Translations under genes and position numbers: made by a program
The notes under the pieces: model-generated
Seen by the model: only the letters and a program-made list of their open reading frames with translations
The model's database searches: none
Told to the model about the DNA's origin: nothing
Origin: Rhizobacter sp. Root1238
Lineage (GTDB): Bacteria; Pseudomonadota; Gammaproteobacteria; Burkholderiales; Burkholderiaceae_C
Length of the DNA stretch: 64,000 nucleotides
Reading direction: 5' to 3'
NCBI RefSeq assembly: GCF_001425825.1
Contig: NZ_LMDM01000048.1
Coordinates: 85,590 to 149,589, forward strand
In this document: positions 8,558 to 17,164 of the stretch, piece after piece
How the letters are laid out: each line of letters opens with the position of its first letter
How positions within the stretch are numbered: the stretch's first letter is position 1

Positions 8558-8572
8558 CCGGAGGTCGGTCAG
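8554..8572. terminator. Hairpin between convergent genes
   Basis: CTGACCG and CGGTCAG form a perfect 7-bp stem around a 5-nt loop, exactly at the junction of two convergent genes. There is no U-tract on either strand, so intrinsic termination is only a suggestion. Confidence 0.35.
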
Positions 8573-9204
8573 AGGACCGCGTAGCGCCCCGGCTTGTGGT
8601 TGACCGCGATGAACAGGTTCATCACGACGGCCGCAAGCACCGACCACGCGACCCGCGCCGGGTCGACCACCGTCAGCGCGAGCAGCACGACGCTGCAGTC
8701 GACGACCATCTGCACCTTGCCCGCCCGCCAGCCGCGCGATTGCTGCAGGTACAGCGACACGATGGTGGCGCCGCCCAGGCTGGCGCGGTGTCGGGCCAGG
8801 AACAGGCAACCCGAACCGAGCAGCAGCCCGCCCAGCACTGCCGCGTACGCCGGGTGCAGCCGCTCGATCGCGAACAGCTGCGGCGACCATTCCGTCATCA
8901 GCGACAGCAGCGTGATCGCGACGAAGGTCTTCAGCGTGAACTCGCGGCCCATGCGCCGCCACGCGAACCAGTAGAACGGCAGGTTGATCGCGAAGAACAG
9001 CTTGCCCAGGCCGATGCCGGTCGCGTAGTGCAGCACGAAGGCCACGCCGGCGGTGCCGCCGGTGAGCAGCCCGGCCTGCGCGAACAGGATCAGCGCCAGC
9101 GAGACGAACAGCGTGCCGGTGAAGATCGCCTGCGCGTCTTCGAACGGCGTGTGGCGCTGGACCGGCGGCGGCTCGGCGTGGACGGGGGCGCTGGGGATGC
9201 TCAT
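8569..9204 (-). CDS. YitT family membrane protein
   Basis: A 211-residue integral membrane protein with about five to six hydrophobic segments (for example IFTGTLFVSLALILFAQAG and AAVLGGLLLGSGCLFLARH). The GLLTGGTAGVAFVLHYATGI segment is characteristic of the YitT/DUF161 group. Its transport or other function is unknown. The start at MSIPSAP is the first good Met. It is encoded just downstream of dps on the same strand, with a 53-bp gap. Confidence 0.8.
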   Translation of the reverse strand: MSIPSAPVHAEPPPVQRHTPFEDAQAIFTGTLFVSLALILFAQAGLLTGGTAGVAFVLHYATGIGLGKLFFAINLPFYWFAWRRMGREFTLKTFVAITLLSLMTEWSPQLFAIERLHPAYAAVLGGLLLGSGCLFLARHRASLGGATIVSLYLQQSRGWRAGKVQMVVDCSVVLLALTVVDPARVAWSVLAAVVMNLFIAVNHKPGRYAVL

Positions 9205-9257
9205 GGCCCCGGATGTTGCACGAAGCGTGCCGCGATCGGCCGCGGGCTGCGCGCGCG

Positions 9258-9806
9258 TCAGTGCCCGCCGCTGTCGCCCGAGCGGCCGGCCTCGAACAGG
9301 AACCACGTGCGGCGCTCGCTCTCGTCGATCCAGACCTCGATCAGGCTGGCGGTCGCGATGTCGTCGTGTTCGTCGCAGACGTTGTGGGCCTGGCGCAGCG
9401 CGGCGACCAGCGTCTTGTTGTCCTCGCGCAGCTCGGCCAGCATGTCCGACGGCTCGACGTAGTCGGCATCGTTGTCGAGGATGCGCTGCGAGCGCGCGAT
9501 GTGGCCGATCGAGCGCAGCGTGGTGCCGCCGACCTTGCGCACGCGTTCGGCGATCGGGTCGGTCATCGCGTAGAGCTGGTCGGCCTGCTCGTCGAGCATC
9601 ACGTGGTAGTCGCGGAAGTGCGGCCCGCTCATGTGCCAGTGGAAGTTCTTGGTCTTCAGGTACAGCGCGAACACGTCGGCCAGGATGCCGTTCATCGCGG
9701 CGGCGATGTCGCGTGTGGCGCCCGCCTTCAGGTCGGTCGGCGTGACCAGCGGCGCGCGCTGGCGTTCCTTGGCGCTGCGCGCGGGGGTCGGGGCCTTTTT
9801 CTTCAT
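9258..9806 (-). CDS. dps: Dps ferritin-like DNA-protection protein
   Basis: 182 residues; Dps proteins form dodecamers that oxidise and store iron and protect DNA. The dinuclear ferroxidase ligands are present with canonical spacing: H56 (in NFHWH), H68, D83 and E87. The Lys/Arg-rich N-terminal tail (residues 1-20) suits DNA binding. I chose MKKKAPTPAR as the start because a GGAG ribosome-binding site precedes it. Expression under oxidative or starvation stress is usual for the family; no operator is evident. Confidence 0.93.
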   Translation of the reverse strand: MKKKAPTPARSAKERQRAPLVTPTDLKAGATRDIAAAMNGILADVFALYLKTKNFHWHMSGPHFRDYHVMLDEQADQLYAMTDPIAERVRKVGGTTLRSIGHIARSQRILDNDADYVEPSDMLAELREDNKTLVAALRQAHNVCDEHDDIATASLIEVWIDESERRTWFLFEAGRSGDSGGH

Positions 9807-9944
9807 CGGGGATTCCTCCGGGAGTGGGACTTGCAGCATAGCCCTGAGCTGCGAGGGCCGCCTCGTCCGGAGGGGGCAGGCATGCTATCTTCGACGCCAC
9901 TGCCGGCTCACCCAGGCCCGCGGCGCTGCGAGAGGAAGACCCGA

Positions 9945-10208
9945 ATGAACGCCATCGTGATCGAACATGTGCCTGTTGCCGATCTCCCCGCAGAGTGGAG
10001 AGCCCGGCTCACCCAGCCGGTGCACGCCACGGTGACCGTCCGCATCGAGGAGGCGACCCACACGACCGCGCCCGAGGATGGGTTCGTCACCGACGACCCG
10101 GCATTCGGGATCTGGCGCGACCGTCAGGACATGCAAGACGTCGAAGAACATGTTCGCCAGCTGCGCGCTCCGCGCTACAACCGGGATGGCTCGCGCAACC
10201 AGCCCTGA
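9945..10208 (+). CDS. Antitoxin partner of a VapC-type toxin
   Basis: 87 residues. The sequence (MNAIVIEHVPVADLPAEW at the start, then FVTDDPAFGIWRDRQDM and VRQLRAPRYNRDGSR) matches the small antitoxins encoded directly before PIN-domain toxins in Burkholderiales. The C-terminal part with the WRDR motif is the likely toxin-binding segment. The next gene, 2 bp downstream, is a PIN toxin with a large internal deletion. The antitoxin itself looks intact. Confidence 0.7.
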   Translation: MNAIVIEHVPVADLPAEWRARLTQPVHATVTVRIEEATHTTAPEDGFVTDDPAFGIWRDRQDMQDVEEHVRQLRAPRYNRDGSRNQP

Positions 10209-10210
10209 CC

Positions 10211-10441
10211 ATGCTGGTCGACACCGATGTGCATCGCCAAGCCACCATCCTTCCCATCACCGAACCGATCACGCGACGTGCAACCGCTCTGATGGAATCA
10301 CTGGTCCTCAGCCATGGGTTGCAGATGGGGGACGCATTGATTGCCGCAACAGCGCTGGAGCACGGACAACCCGTGTTGACTGGCAACGTCAAGCACTTCG
10401 CTGCCGTTCCACATTTGCTCATCGAAGGCTTCGCGATCTGA
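10211..10441 (+). pseudogene. VapC-like PIN toxin with internal deletion
   Basis: The 76-residue frame starts MLVDTDV, the beta-1 strand of PIN domains with the first catalytic Asp. It then jumps directly to ATILPITEPITRRA and the C-terminal half (MGDALIAATALEHGQPVLTGNVKHF). Intact VapC proteins are about 125-135 residues; the missing 45-55 residues include the second catalytic acidic residue, normally in the ELxxG helix. The frame is preserved across the junction. It follows the antitoxin gene by 2 bp. The product is very probably inactive as an RNase. Confidence 0.75.
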
Positions 10442-10484
10442 AATTCCTGAGGTCCGCAATGGCACCGCCGGACGCGCCGGTGTA

Positions 10485-10513
10485 AAAAAAAGGGACGCCT
10501 CGCGGCGTCCCTT
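10485..10513 (-). terminator. Rho-independent terminator of the livK-type gene
   Basis: AAGGGACGCC and GGCGTCCCTT form a perfect 10-bp stem with a TCGC loop (10490-10513). On the minus strand the stem is followed by a run of T. It lies about 40 bp after the stop of the minus-strand substrate-binding protein gene. Confidence 0.85.
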
Positions 10514-10552
10514 CTCTGACGATCGAACGTCTGGCAATGAACGGAAGACCGA

Positions 10553-11692
10553 TCAGCGCACGACGGCGATCTGCTCGCGCTTTTCACCCTTGTAGGTGTA
10601 CAGCGTCAGCGCGCCGTTCTTGACGTCGCCCTTCTCGTCGAACGAGATCGTGCCCGTCACGCCCTTGTAGCCGTCGGTCTTGGCCAGCACCGGCAGGTAC
10701 TTGGCCGGGTCGGCGGAGCCGGCCTTGACCATCGCGGCGACCATCACGTTGACAGCGTCGTAGACGTACGGCGAATAGATCTGCACCTCGGTGCCGAACT
10801 TCTTCTTGTAGTCGTCACGGAACTTGTCCATGCCGACCTTCTGCGTGCCTTCGACACCACCGGCTTCGGCGCAGACCACCTGGCCGTCGCCCATCGCGCC
10901 GGCGGCCAGCTTCGGCAGTTCGCCCGAGCAGATGCCGTCGCCGCCCATGAACTTGGCGTCGATGCCCAGTTGCTTCATCTGGCGGATCATCGGGCCGGCC
11001 ACGGCGTCCATGCCGCCGTAGAACACGACGTCCGGCTTCTTCGACTTGATCTGGGTCAGGATCGCGGTGAAGTCGGTCGCCTTGTCGGTCGTGAACTGGT
11101 GCGAGACGGTCGTGCCGCCCGCGCCCTTGACGCCCTTTTCGAATTCGTCGGCGACGCCCTGGCCGTAGGCGGTGCGGTCGTCGATGACGGCGATCGACTT
11201 GCCCTTCAGTTCCTTGACGGCATAGCGGCCCAGCGTGCCACCCAGGTGCACGTCGTCAGCCACCACGCGGAACGTGGTCTTGTAGCCGTTGCGGGTGAAC
11301 TTGGGGTTGGTGGCCGACGGGCTGATCTGCGGGATGCCGGCGTCGCTGTAGACCTTGGAGGCCGGGATCGACGTGCCCGAGTTCAGGTGGCCGATCACGC
11401 CGTTGACCTTGGAGTCGACCAGCTTCTGGGCGACCGCGGTGCCTTGCTTCGGATCGCCGGCATCGTCTTCAGCCTGCAGCTCGAGCTTGACCTTCTTGCC
11501 GCCGATCGTCACGCCCTTGGCGTTCAGTTCGTCGATGGCCATGCGCGCGCCGTTCTCGTTGTCCTTGCCGAGGTGGGCAATGCCGCCGCTGGTCGGGGCG
11601 ACGTGACCGATCTTCACGACTTCCTGGGCGGACACCGCACCGGCGAACAGGGTCACGGCGGCGGCGACCAGGACATTGAGTTTGTATTGCAT
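10553..11692 (-). CDS. Branched-chain amino-acid type ABC substrate-binding protein
   Basis: 379 residues with a Sec signal peptide (residues 1-22, ending AVSAQ). The mature protein has the periplasmic-binding-protein type I fold of the LivJ/LivK family: VKIGHVAPTSGGIAHLGKDNENGARMA and SGTSIPASKVYSDAGIPQISPSAT. It would deliver branched-chain or related amino acids to an inner-membrane ABC importer; no livHMGF genes are nearby, so this is a stand-alone binding-protein gene. A strong GGAGGT ribosome-binding site lies at about 11699-11704. A rho-independent terminator follows. Confidence 0.9.
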   Translation of the reverse strand: MQYKLNVLVAAAVTLFAGAVSAQEVVKIGHVAPTSGGIAHLGKDNENGARMAIDELNAKGVTIGGKKVKLELQAEDDAGDPKQGTAVAQKLVDSKVNGVIGHLNSGTSIPASKVYSDAGIPQISPSATNPKFTRNGYKTTFRVVADDVHLGGTLGRYAVKELKGKSIAVIDDRTAYGQGVADEFEKGVKGAGGTTVSHQFTTDKATDFTAILTQIKSKKPDVVFYGGMDAVAGPMIRQMKQLGIDAKFMGGDGICSGELPKLAAGAMGDGQVVCAEAGGVEGTQKVGMDKFRDDYKKKFGTEVQIYSPYVYDAVNVMVAAMVKAGSADPAKYLPVLAKTDGYKGVTGTISFDEKGDVKNGALTLYTYKGEKREQIAVVR

Positions 11693-11939
11693 TCAAAAAC
11701 CTCCGGGGTTTGAAAAAGACTGGAATAACGAGTGAGGAGTCAGCCTCAGCGGGCGCAACGTTACCCCAAAAAAAACCGCCTCCATTGCGGGAATCCTCGG
11801 GGCTCGTTGCGCGATGTCCTCAGCAGGGACAGGGGGTTGGGCTCGCTGGGCATGGCGACTCAACGAGCAAGAACCGGGCCGCGTTGATAGGGTTTCCAAC
11901 TAGGGCCTTGCCGCGGAGCAGGCAACGGCACGCCCGACA
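11693..11939. other. Intergenic region upstream of the livK-type gene
   Basis: 247 bp without a convincing gene. It holds the ribosome-binding site and presumably the promoter of the livK-type gene on the minus strand, and the 3' end of the pepA-holC operon. A run of eight A (11767-11774) is its only low-complexity feature; I see no convincing riboswitch or terminator. Confidence 0.5.
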
Positions 11940-12425
11940 TCAACGGCCGCGGTTGCGATGCAGTTCCTGCGCGACCGCGCGGGTGACCACCTCGCGCAGC
12001 GTCGTCGCGAGCTCGTTGCGGGTGTCGCGGATCAGCGAATCGGCGATGCGCGCGAGCGCCGGCGTCAGCAGCTCGCGCAGCTTGTATTCGAAGACGAGGT
12101 CGAGCTGGCGCTGCACGTCGGTCAGCACGCGTTGCACGATGGCTTCTTCGCTGAGCGGGGGCGCGACCGGTGCCGCTGCCGGGGCGGCCGTCGGGGCCGC
12201 CGTGTGGGTCGCGGCACGCGGGGCCGGCGGAGGCGGCAGCGGCGACAGGGCCGACGGCGCGGTGGCTGCGAACGCCGGTGGCGCCATCGGCGCCGGTGCG
12301 ACAGGTGCGCGCGGCGGCGGCGGCTCGACCACCTCGGCGACCGGCGGCGGCGCGCTGCGGGCGCTCGGCACGACCTCGGTCAGCACCGGCAGGCGGTGCG
12401 GCTGCTGGCGCGGGGTGGTGCTCAT
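11940..12425 (-). CDS. Pro/Ala-rich hypothetical protein downstream of holC (DUF2486-like)
   Basis: 161 residues. Residues about 1-95 are a low-complexity Pro/Ala-rich stretch; residues 98-158 are helical (SEEAIVQRVLTDVQRQLDL and AVAQELHRNRGR). Its place after pepA-holC fits the DUF2486 proteins annotated there in Burkholderia, but I base that on position and composition rather than a clear motif. It is the last gene of the pepA-holC direction. Confidence 0.55.
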   Translation of the reverse strand: MSTTPRQQPHRLPVLTEVVPSARSAPPPVAEVVEPPPPRAPVAPAPMAPPAFAATAPSALSPLPPPPAPRAATHTAAPTAAPAAAPVAPPLSEEAIVQRVLTDVQRQLDLVFEYKLRELLTPALARIADSLIRDTRNELATTLREVVTRAVAQELHRNRGR

Positions 12426-12510
12426 GACAGCCCCTCGGTCCACGAGTACATGACCCGATCCCCCGAGGGGATGCGGGCCGCCTTGGGAACGGCCCGGCGC
12501 TCGGCCCGCT

Positions 12511-12951
12511 TCATTCGCCCTCCTGCGCCACGTCGTGCCGGACGATCGGGTAGCCGCGGTCGGCGTAGTGCTTCCAGCGCGCGCGGCCCGACGGGCGGTC
12601 GTCGCCGTCGCGCGAGACCAGCTCGATCACGCGCGCAAAGCTCTCGAAGCCCTCGGCAGTTTCTTCACCGAGGTTCAGCAGCACGTCATGGTGCGGTGCA
12701 TCGGCCAGGCGCTCGACCAGCCACACCGGCGTCGGCGCGAGCCGCGGCGCGATCGGCTGGCCGGCGCGTGCATGCACATGGGGCACGAAATCGGTCGGCT
12801 CGAACACCCACAGCTGCTTGTCGAGGCGCCCAAGCACCGGCGCGGGGCCTGCGACCACCACCCGTGCACCGCGGCGAGTCGCCTTGCGCAGCAACCTGCA
12901 CGCGTACGACAGCCGATCCGGCACGTTGAAGTGGAAGCTGACCTCTGTCAT
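12511..12951 (-). CDS. holC: DNA polymerase III chi subunit
   Basis: 146 residues matching HolC: N-terminal VSFHFNVPDRLSYACRLLRKA, the central PVLGRLDKQLWVFEPTDFVPH and the C-terminal RARWKHYADRGYPI. Chi links the clamp-loader (through psi) to single-stranded-DNA-binding protein during replication. Linkage to pepA is widely conserved in proteobacteria and supports the call. The gap to pepA is 13 bp. Confidence 0.92.
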   Translation of the reverse strand: MTEVSFHFNVPDRLSYACRLLRKATRRGARVVVAGPAPVLGRLDKQLWVFEPTDFVPHVHARAGQPIAPRLAPTPVWLVERLADAPHHDVLLNLGEETAEGFESFARVIELVSRDGDDRPSGRARWKHYADRGYPIVRHDVAQEGE

Positions 12952-12964
12952 CGCCTGGCTGGTG

Positions 12965-14437
12965 TTACTTGGCCTGCGACAGCACGAACTGCGTCAGCAG
13001 CGGCACCGGCCGGCCGGTCGCGCCCTTGGCCGCGCCCGACTTCCAGGCGGTGCCGGCGATGTCGAGGTGGGCCCAGCGGTACTTGGCGGTAAAGCGGCGC
13101 AGGAACATCGCCGCGGTGATCGCGCCGCCGGCGCGCGGGCCGACGTTGCCCATGTCGGCGAAGTTGCTCTTCAGCGCGTCGTCGTACTCCTCGTCCAGCG
13201 GCATGCGCCAGGCCGGGTCGAGCGCGCTCTGGCCGGCCGCGAGCAGGTCGGCTGCCAGCGCGTCGTCGGCAGTGAACAGGCCCGAGTTGTGGTGGCCGAG
13301 CGCGATCACGCAGGCACCGGTCAGCGTCGCGATGTCGACCACCACCGCCGGCTTGAAGCGCTCGGCGTAGGTCAGCGCATCGCACAGGATCAGCCGGCCT
13401 TCGGCGTCGGTGTTCAGGATCTCGATCGTCTGGCCCGACATGCTGGTGACGACGTCGCCCGGCTTCACCGCCCGGCCGCTCGGCATGTTCTCGCACGACG
13501 GGATGATGCCGATCAGGTTCAGCTTCGGCTTCAGTTCGGCCACCGCGCGCAGCGTGCCGAGCACGCTCGCGGCGCCGCCCATGTCGTACTTCATCTCGTC
13601 CATCTCGGCGGCCGGCTTGATCGAGATGCCGCCGGTGTCGAAGGTGATGCCTTTGCCGACCAGCACGATCGGCGCCTGCGTCTTGGCCGCACCTTCGTAG
13701 CGCGCGATGATGAAGCGCAGCGGCTCGTCGGAGCCCTGGGCGACCGCGAGGAACGAGCCCATGCCGAGCTTCTCGACCGCCTTGCGGTCCAGCACCTCGA
13801 CCTTCAGGCCATGGTCCTTCGCGAGCTTCTTCGCCTGCTCGGCGAGGAAGGTGGGCGTGCAGTGGTTGCCCGGCCGGTTGGCGCATTCGCGCGCCAGTTC
13901 GACGCCGGCACCGATCGCCTCGCCGACCGCCAGGCCCGATTGCACCGCCTTGGCCTGCGCCTTGTCGCACACCAGCGTGAGCTTCGCGATGGGCGATGCG
14001 GCCGGGGCGCTGGGCTTGGTGTGGCGGTACAGGTAGGTGGCATCGCCGGCCGCGGCGACCAGCGCCTGTGCGTGCGCGGCGCCGAGGTCGCCGGCCGAGG
14101 CCAGCGCGACGGCCACGTGCTTCGCGCCGCCGCCCTTCAGCTGGGCCAGCCCGTTCGCGACCGCGGTCTTGAAGGCCTTCGCGGTGCTGGACGCAGCCGC
14201 GGCCACCACCACGCGGGGCGCCTTGACGCCGGCCACGCGGTGCAGGTACAGCGCGCGCCCGGCCTTCAGTGCGAAGTCGCCCTGGGCGATCGCTTCGTTG
14301 ATCGGGGCCGCGAGCTTCGCGTCGAGCGCCGAGTCGACGGTGTTGCCGCCGGCGGAGGCATCGACGATGACGAGCAGTGCGTCGGCCTGCAGGGCAGCCA
14401 GGCTGCCGGAAGAAGAAACCTGATGCTTGAAGTCCAT
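12965..14437 (-). CDS. pepA: Leucyl aminopeptidase (cytosol aminopeptidase)
   Basis: 490 residues, M17 family. The N-terminal macro-like domain is followed by the catalytic domain. The family signature [14 protein letters not shown] is present, as are the metal-site segments [16 protein letters not shown] and [12 protein letters not shown]. It is a hexameric, two-metal aminopeptidase that releases N-terminal residues; E. coli PepA also binds DNA. The start MDFKHQ lies only 26 bp from the divergent lptF start codon, so the pepA promoter must overlap the lptF leader or coding region. Confidence 0.95.
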   Translation of the reverse strand: MDFKHQVSSSGSLAALQADALLVIVDASAGGNTVDSALDAKLAAPINEAIAQGDFALKAGRALYLHRVAGVKAPRVVVAAAASSTAKAFKTAVANGLAQLKGGGAKHVAVALASAGDLGAAHAQALVAAAGDATYLYRHTKPSAPAASPIAKLTLVCDKAQAKAVQSGLAVGEAIGAGVELARECANRPGNHCTPTFLAEQAKKLAKDHGLKVEVLDRKAVEKLGMGSFLAVAQGSDEPLRFIIARYEGAAKTQAPIVLVGKGITFDTGGISIKPAAEMDEMKYDMGGAASVLGTLRAVAELKPKLNLIGIIPSCENMPSGRAVKPGDVVTSMSGQTIEILNTDAEGRLILCDALTYAERFKPAVVVDIATLTGACVIALGHHNSGLFTADDALAADLLAAGQSALDPAWRMPLDEEYDDALKSNFADMGNVGPRAGGAITAAMFLRRFTAKYRWAHLDIAGTAWKSGAAKGATGRPVPLLTQFVLSQAK

Positions 14438-14463
14438 AATGCGAGCCAGTCCAGAATCCAACG

Positions 14464-15636
14464 ATGTTATTCGATTCCTCCCTGCGGCGAGACCTCGCCC
14501 GCACATTCGGCGCCACGCTGGTGGTGATCCTCACCATCGTGCTGACGATGATGCTGATCCGCACGCTGGGCCAGGCCGCGCTGGGCCGCGTCGCCCCGCA
14601 GGATGTGGTGCTGCTGCTCGGCTACGTGGCGCTCGCCCAGCTGCCGACGATGCTGAGCCTGTCGCTGTTCATCGCCACCGTCTCCACCATCACCCGCATG
14701 TACCGCGACAGCGAGATGGCGATCTGGTTCGCCAGCGGCATCGGCCTGTCGCGCTTCGTGCGGCCGGTGCTGCGCGTCAGCTGGCCGGTGCTGCTGGTGG
14801 TGGCGCTGCTCGCGCTCTTCGTGTGGCCGTGGATGAACGCGCGCAGCGCCGAGCTGCGCGAGCGCTTCGAGCGGCGCTCCGACCTGTCGCGTGTCACGCC
14901 GGGCCAGTTCCAGTCGTCGCGCGACGGTCGCCGCACCTTCTTCATCGAGCGCGACAGCGAAGACGGCCGCACCGGCCGCAACGTCTTCATCCTGACCGCG
15001 CAGGCCGACAAGGAATCGGTCACGTCGGCGCGCAGCGGGCACATCGAGAACACCGACGACGACCGCTTCCTGGTGCTCGACAGCGGCCAGCAGAACGAGC
15101 AGAACCTGCGCAGCGGCGACAAGACGCTGGCGCGCTTCGAGACCTACAAGGTGCAGGCCGGCGACCGCGTGCTGAGCAGCGCGGACGCGCCGCCGCCGAA
15201 GGCGCGTCCCACCATCGACCTGATGAGCGAGCCGACGCCGGCCGCGCAGGGCGAGCTCACCTGGCGGCTCGGCCTGACGCTCGGCGCGGCCAACCTGCTG
15301 CTGCTGGCGATCGGGCTGTCGGCCACGCAGCCGCGGCGCGCCAGCAACTGGAACCTGCTGTTCGCGCTGCTGAGCTTCGTCGTCTACTACAACCTGATCA
15401 ACCTGTCGCAGGCCTGGGTGGCCGGCGGCAAGGCCGGCATGGGCGCGATCCTGGTCACGATGCACGGCGGCGTGCTGCTGCTGGCGATCGCGCTGCTCTG
15501 GTGGCGCGACAACGGCACCCACTGGAGCCTGCGTCGGCACACCGGCCACGGCGCCGATGACAGCGGCAAGAGCGGCGGCAAGAGCGGCGGCAAGGGTGGT
15601 CTGAAGCAGCGCATGCAGGAGGCCTGCAAGAAATGA
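14464..15636 (+). CDS. lptF: LPS export ABC transporter permease LptF
   Basis: 390 residues, YjgP/YjgQ family. Three N-terminal transmembrane helices (including [19 protein letters not shown] and [25 protein letters not shown]), a periplasmic beta-jellyroll (about 115-270) and three C-terminal helices. With LptG and LptB it extracts lipopolysaccharide from the inner membrane and passes it to LptC. The C-terminus ends in a Lys/Gly-rich tail ([13 protein letters not shown]) longer than usual. lptG follows after 7 bp. Confidence 0.94.
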   Translation: MLFDSSLRRDLARTFGATLVVILTIVLTMMLIRTLGQAALGRVAPQDVVLLLGYVALAQLPTMLSLSLFIATVSTITRMYRDSEMAIWFASGIGLSRFVRPVLRVSWPVLLVVALLALFVWPWMNARSAELRERFERRSDLSRVTPGQFQSSRDGRRTFFIERDSEDGRTGRNVFILTAQADKESVTSARSGHIENTDDDRFLVLDSGQQNEQNLRSGDKTLARFETYKVQAGDRVLSSADAPPPKARPTIDLMSEPTPAAQGELTWRLGLTLGAANLLLLAIGLSATQPRRASNWNLLFALLSFVVYYNLINLSQAWVAGGKAGMGAILVTMHGGVLLLAIALLWWRDNGTHWSLRRHTGHGADDSGKSGGKSGGKGGLKQRMQEACKK

Positions 15637-15643
15637 GTCTCCG

Positions 15644-16747
15644 ATGAAAACCGTGCGCCGGCTGCTCTATGCCGACATCGTCTCGTCGGTGGCCTTCGTC
15701 GCGGTGGCCTTCCTGTCGCTGTTTTTTTTCATCGACTTCGTCGACGAGCTGGCCGACATCACGAAGACCTACACCGCGCTGCACGCGGCGGTGTACTCGC
15801 TGCTCGAGCTGCCCGGGCACCTGTACGAGTTGTCGCCGATCGCGGTGCTGATCGGCACCATCTATGCGCTGTCGCGGCTCGCGCAGTCGTCCGAGTTCAC
15901 CGTGCTGCGCACCGGCGGGCTCGGCCCGGGCCGCGCGCTGTTCCTGCTGACCGGCCTCGGCATGGCCTTCGGCGTGCTGACCTTCGTGGTCGGCGACTAC
16001 CTCGCGCCGCTCAGCGAGCGCGGCGCCGCGCAGCTGCAGGCGCGCTACAAGGGCGGATTCAGCCTCGGCGTCACCGGCGCCTGGCTGAAAGACCACCGCG
16101 TGACGCCGGACGGCGAGCGCTCGTATTCGGTCAACGTCGGCAGCGCCGCGGCCGGCGGCGAGCTGCTGAACATCCGCATCTTCGAATCCGACGGCAGCGG
16201 CCGGCTGCTGCGCCGGATCAGTGCGGCGCGCGGGCGGGTCGGCAGCGACGACAACTGGATGCTGCAGGACGTGAACCTGACCGACTGGCGCGATGCCGCG
16301 ACCGGCGGGCTGGTCAACTCGCAGCAGATGCCGGTCTACACCTGGCCGAGCACGCTGCCGGCCAACGTGGTGGCGGCCGCGGTGCTGCCCGAGGGCTCGA
16401 TGTCGACGCTGGAGCTGTTCCGCTACATCACCCACCTGTCCGACAACGAGCAGACGGCGCAGCGCCACGAGATCCAGTTCTGGAAACGCGCGCTGTACCC
16501 GCTCGCCTGCCTGGTGATGGTGGCGCTGGCGCTGCCCTTCGCCTACCTGCACGCGCGCGCCGGCGGCGTCAGCCTGAAAGTGTTCGGCGGGATCATGCTG
16601 GGCATCAGCTTCGTGCTGCTGAACAACGTCGCGGCGCACCTGGGGCTGCTGCAGAACTGGACGCCATGGATCGTCGCGGCGACGCCGAGCGCGATCTACC
16701 TGCTGCTGTCGCTGGCGGCCTTCAGCTGGCTGGTGCGCTACCGATGA
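15644..16747 (+). CDS. lptG: LPS export ABC transporter permease LptG
   Basis: 367 residues of the same YjgP/YjgQ family as LptF. The N-terminus (RRLLYADIVSSVAFVAVAFLSL) and the EFTVLRTGGLGPGRALF loop, which couples to the LptB ATPase, are typical. Three C-terminal helices follow the periplasmic domain. It is the second permease half of the LptB2FG complex. Its stop overlaps the start of the CbiX-type gene (ATGA), extending the operon. Confidence 0.94.
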   Translation: MKTVRRLLYADIVSSVAFVAVAFLSLFFFIDFVDELADITKTYTALHAAVYSLLELPGHLYELSPIAVLIGTIYALSRLAQSSEFTVLRTGGLGPGRALFLLTGLGMAFGVLTFVVGDYLAPLSERGAAQLQARYKGGFSLGVTGAWLKDHRVTPDGERSYSVNVGSAAAGGELLNIRIFESDGSGRLLRRISAARGRVGSDDNWMLQDVNLTDWRDAATGGLVNSQQMPVYTWPSTLPANVVAAAVLPEGSMSTLELFRYITHLSDNEQTAQRHEIQFWKRALYPLACLVMVALALPFAYLHARAGGVSLKVFGGIMLGISFVLLNNVAAHLGLLQNWTPWIVAATPSAIYLLLSLAAFSWLVRYR

Positions 16748-17130
16748 CCCGCGGCCTGCTGCTGTTCGCGCACGGCGCCCGCGACCCGCGCTGGGCGCTG
16801 CCGTTCGAGGACGTGGCCCAGCGCGTGCGAGCGGCGCATCCCGGCGTGCCGGTCGCCCTCGCCTTCCTCGAGTTCATGGCGCCCGACCTGCGCGAGGCCG
16901 GCCGCCAACTGGCCGCACAAGGCTGCACGCGGGTCGACGTGCTCCCGCTGTTCCTCGGCGCCGGCGGCCATGTCCGCAAGGACCTGCCGGAACTGCTCGA
17001 CGACCTGTCGGCCACGCATGCCGGCGTGCGCTGGCAACTGCACCCCGCCGTCGGCGAACTCGATCCGGTGATCGCCGCGATGGCCGACGCCGCCGGCCGA
17101 CTGATCATCGCTTCCACAGACACGAAGTGA
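16744..17130 (+). CDS. cbiX: Sirohydrochlorin chelatase, short CbiX type
   Basis: 128 residues, the short single-domain form (CbiX-S) that works as a dimer. The metal-binding histidines H10 (LLLFAHGARD) and H76 (GAGGHVRKDLP) are in place. It inserts Co2+ or Fe2+ into sirohydrochlorin, for cobalamin or sirohaem. The start overlaps the lptG stop by ATGA. A CysB-family regulator follows directly, which suits supply of sirohaem for sulfite reductase. Ferrochelatase (SirB) activity is an alternative. Confidence 0.85.
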   Translation: MTRGLLLFAHGARDPRWALPFEDVAQRVRAAHPGVPVALAFLEFMAPDLREAGRQLAAQGCTRVDVLPLFLGAGGHVRKDLPELLDDLSATHAGVRWQLHPAVGELDPVIAAMADAAGRLIIASTDTK

Positions 17131-17164
17131 TTTAATCCGTGCAATCCACAGATTGCAACGGAAT

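Noticed and set aside
8554-8572. Strong bidirectional intrinsic terminator
   Set aside because: The hairpin is real but has no U-tract; kept only as a weak feature.
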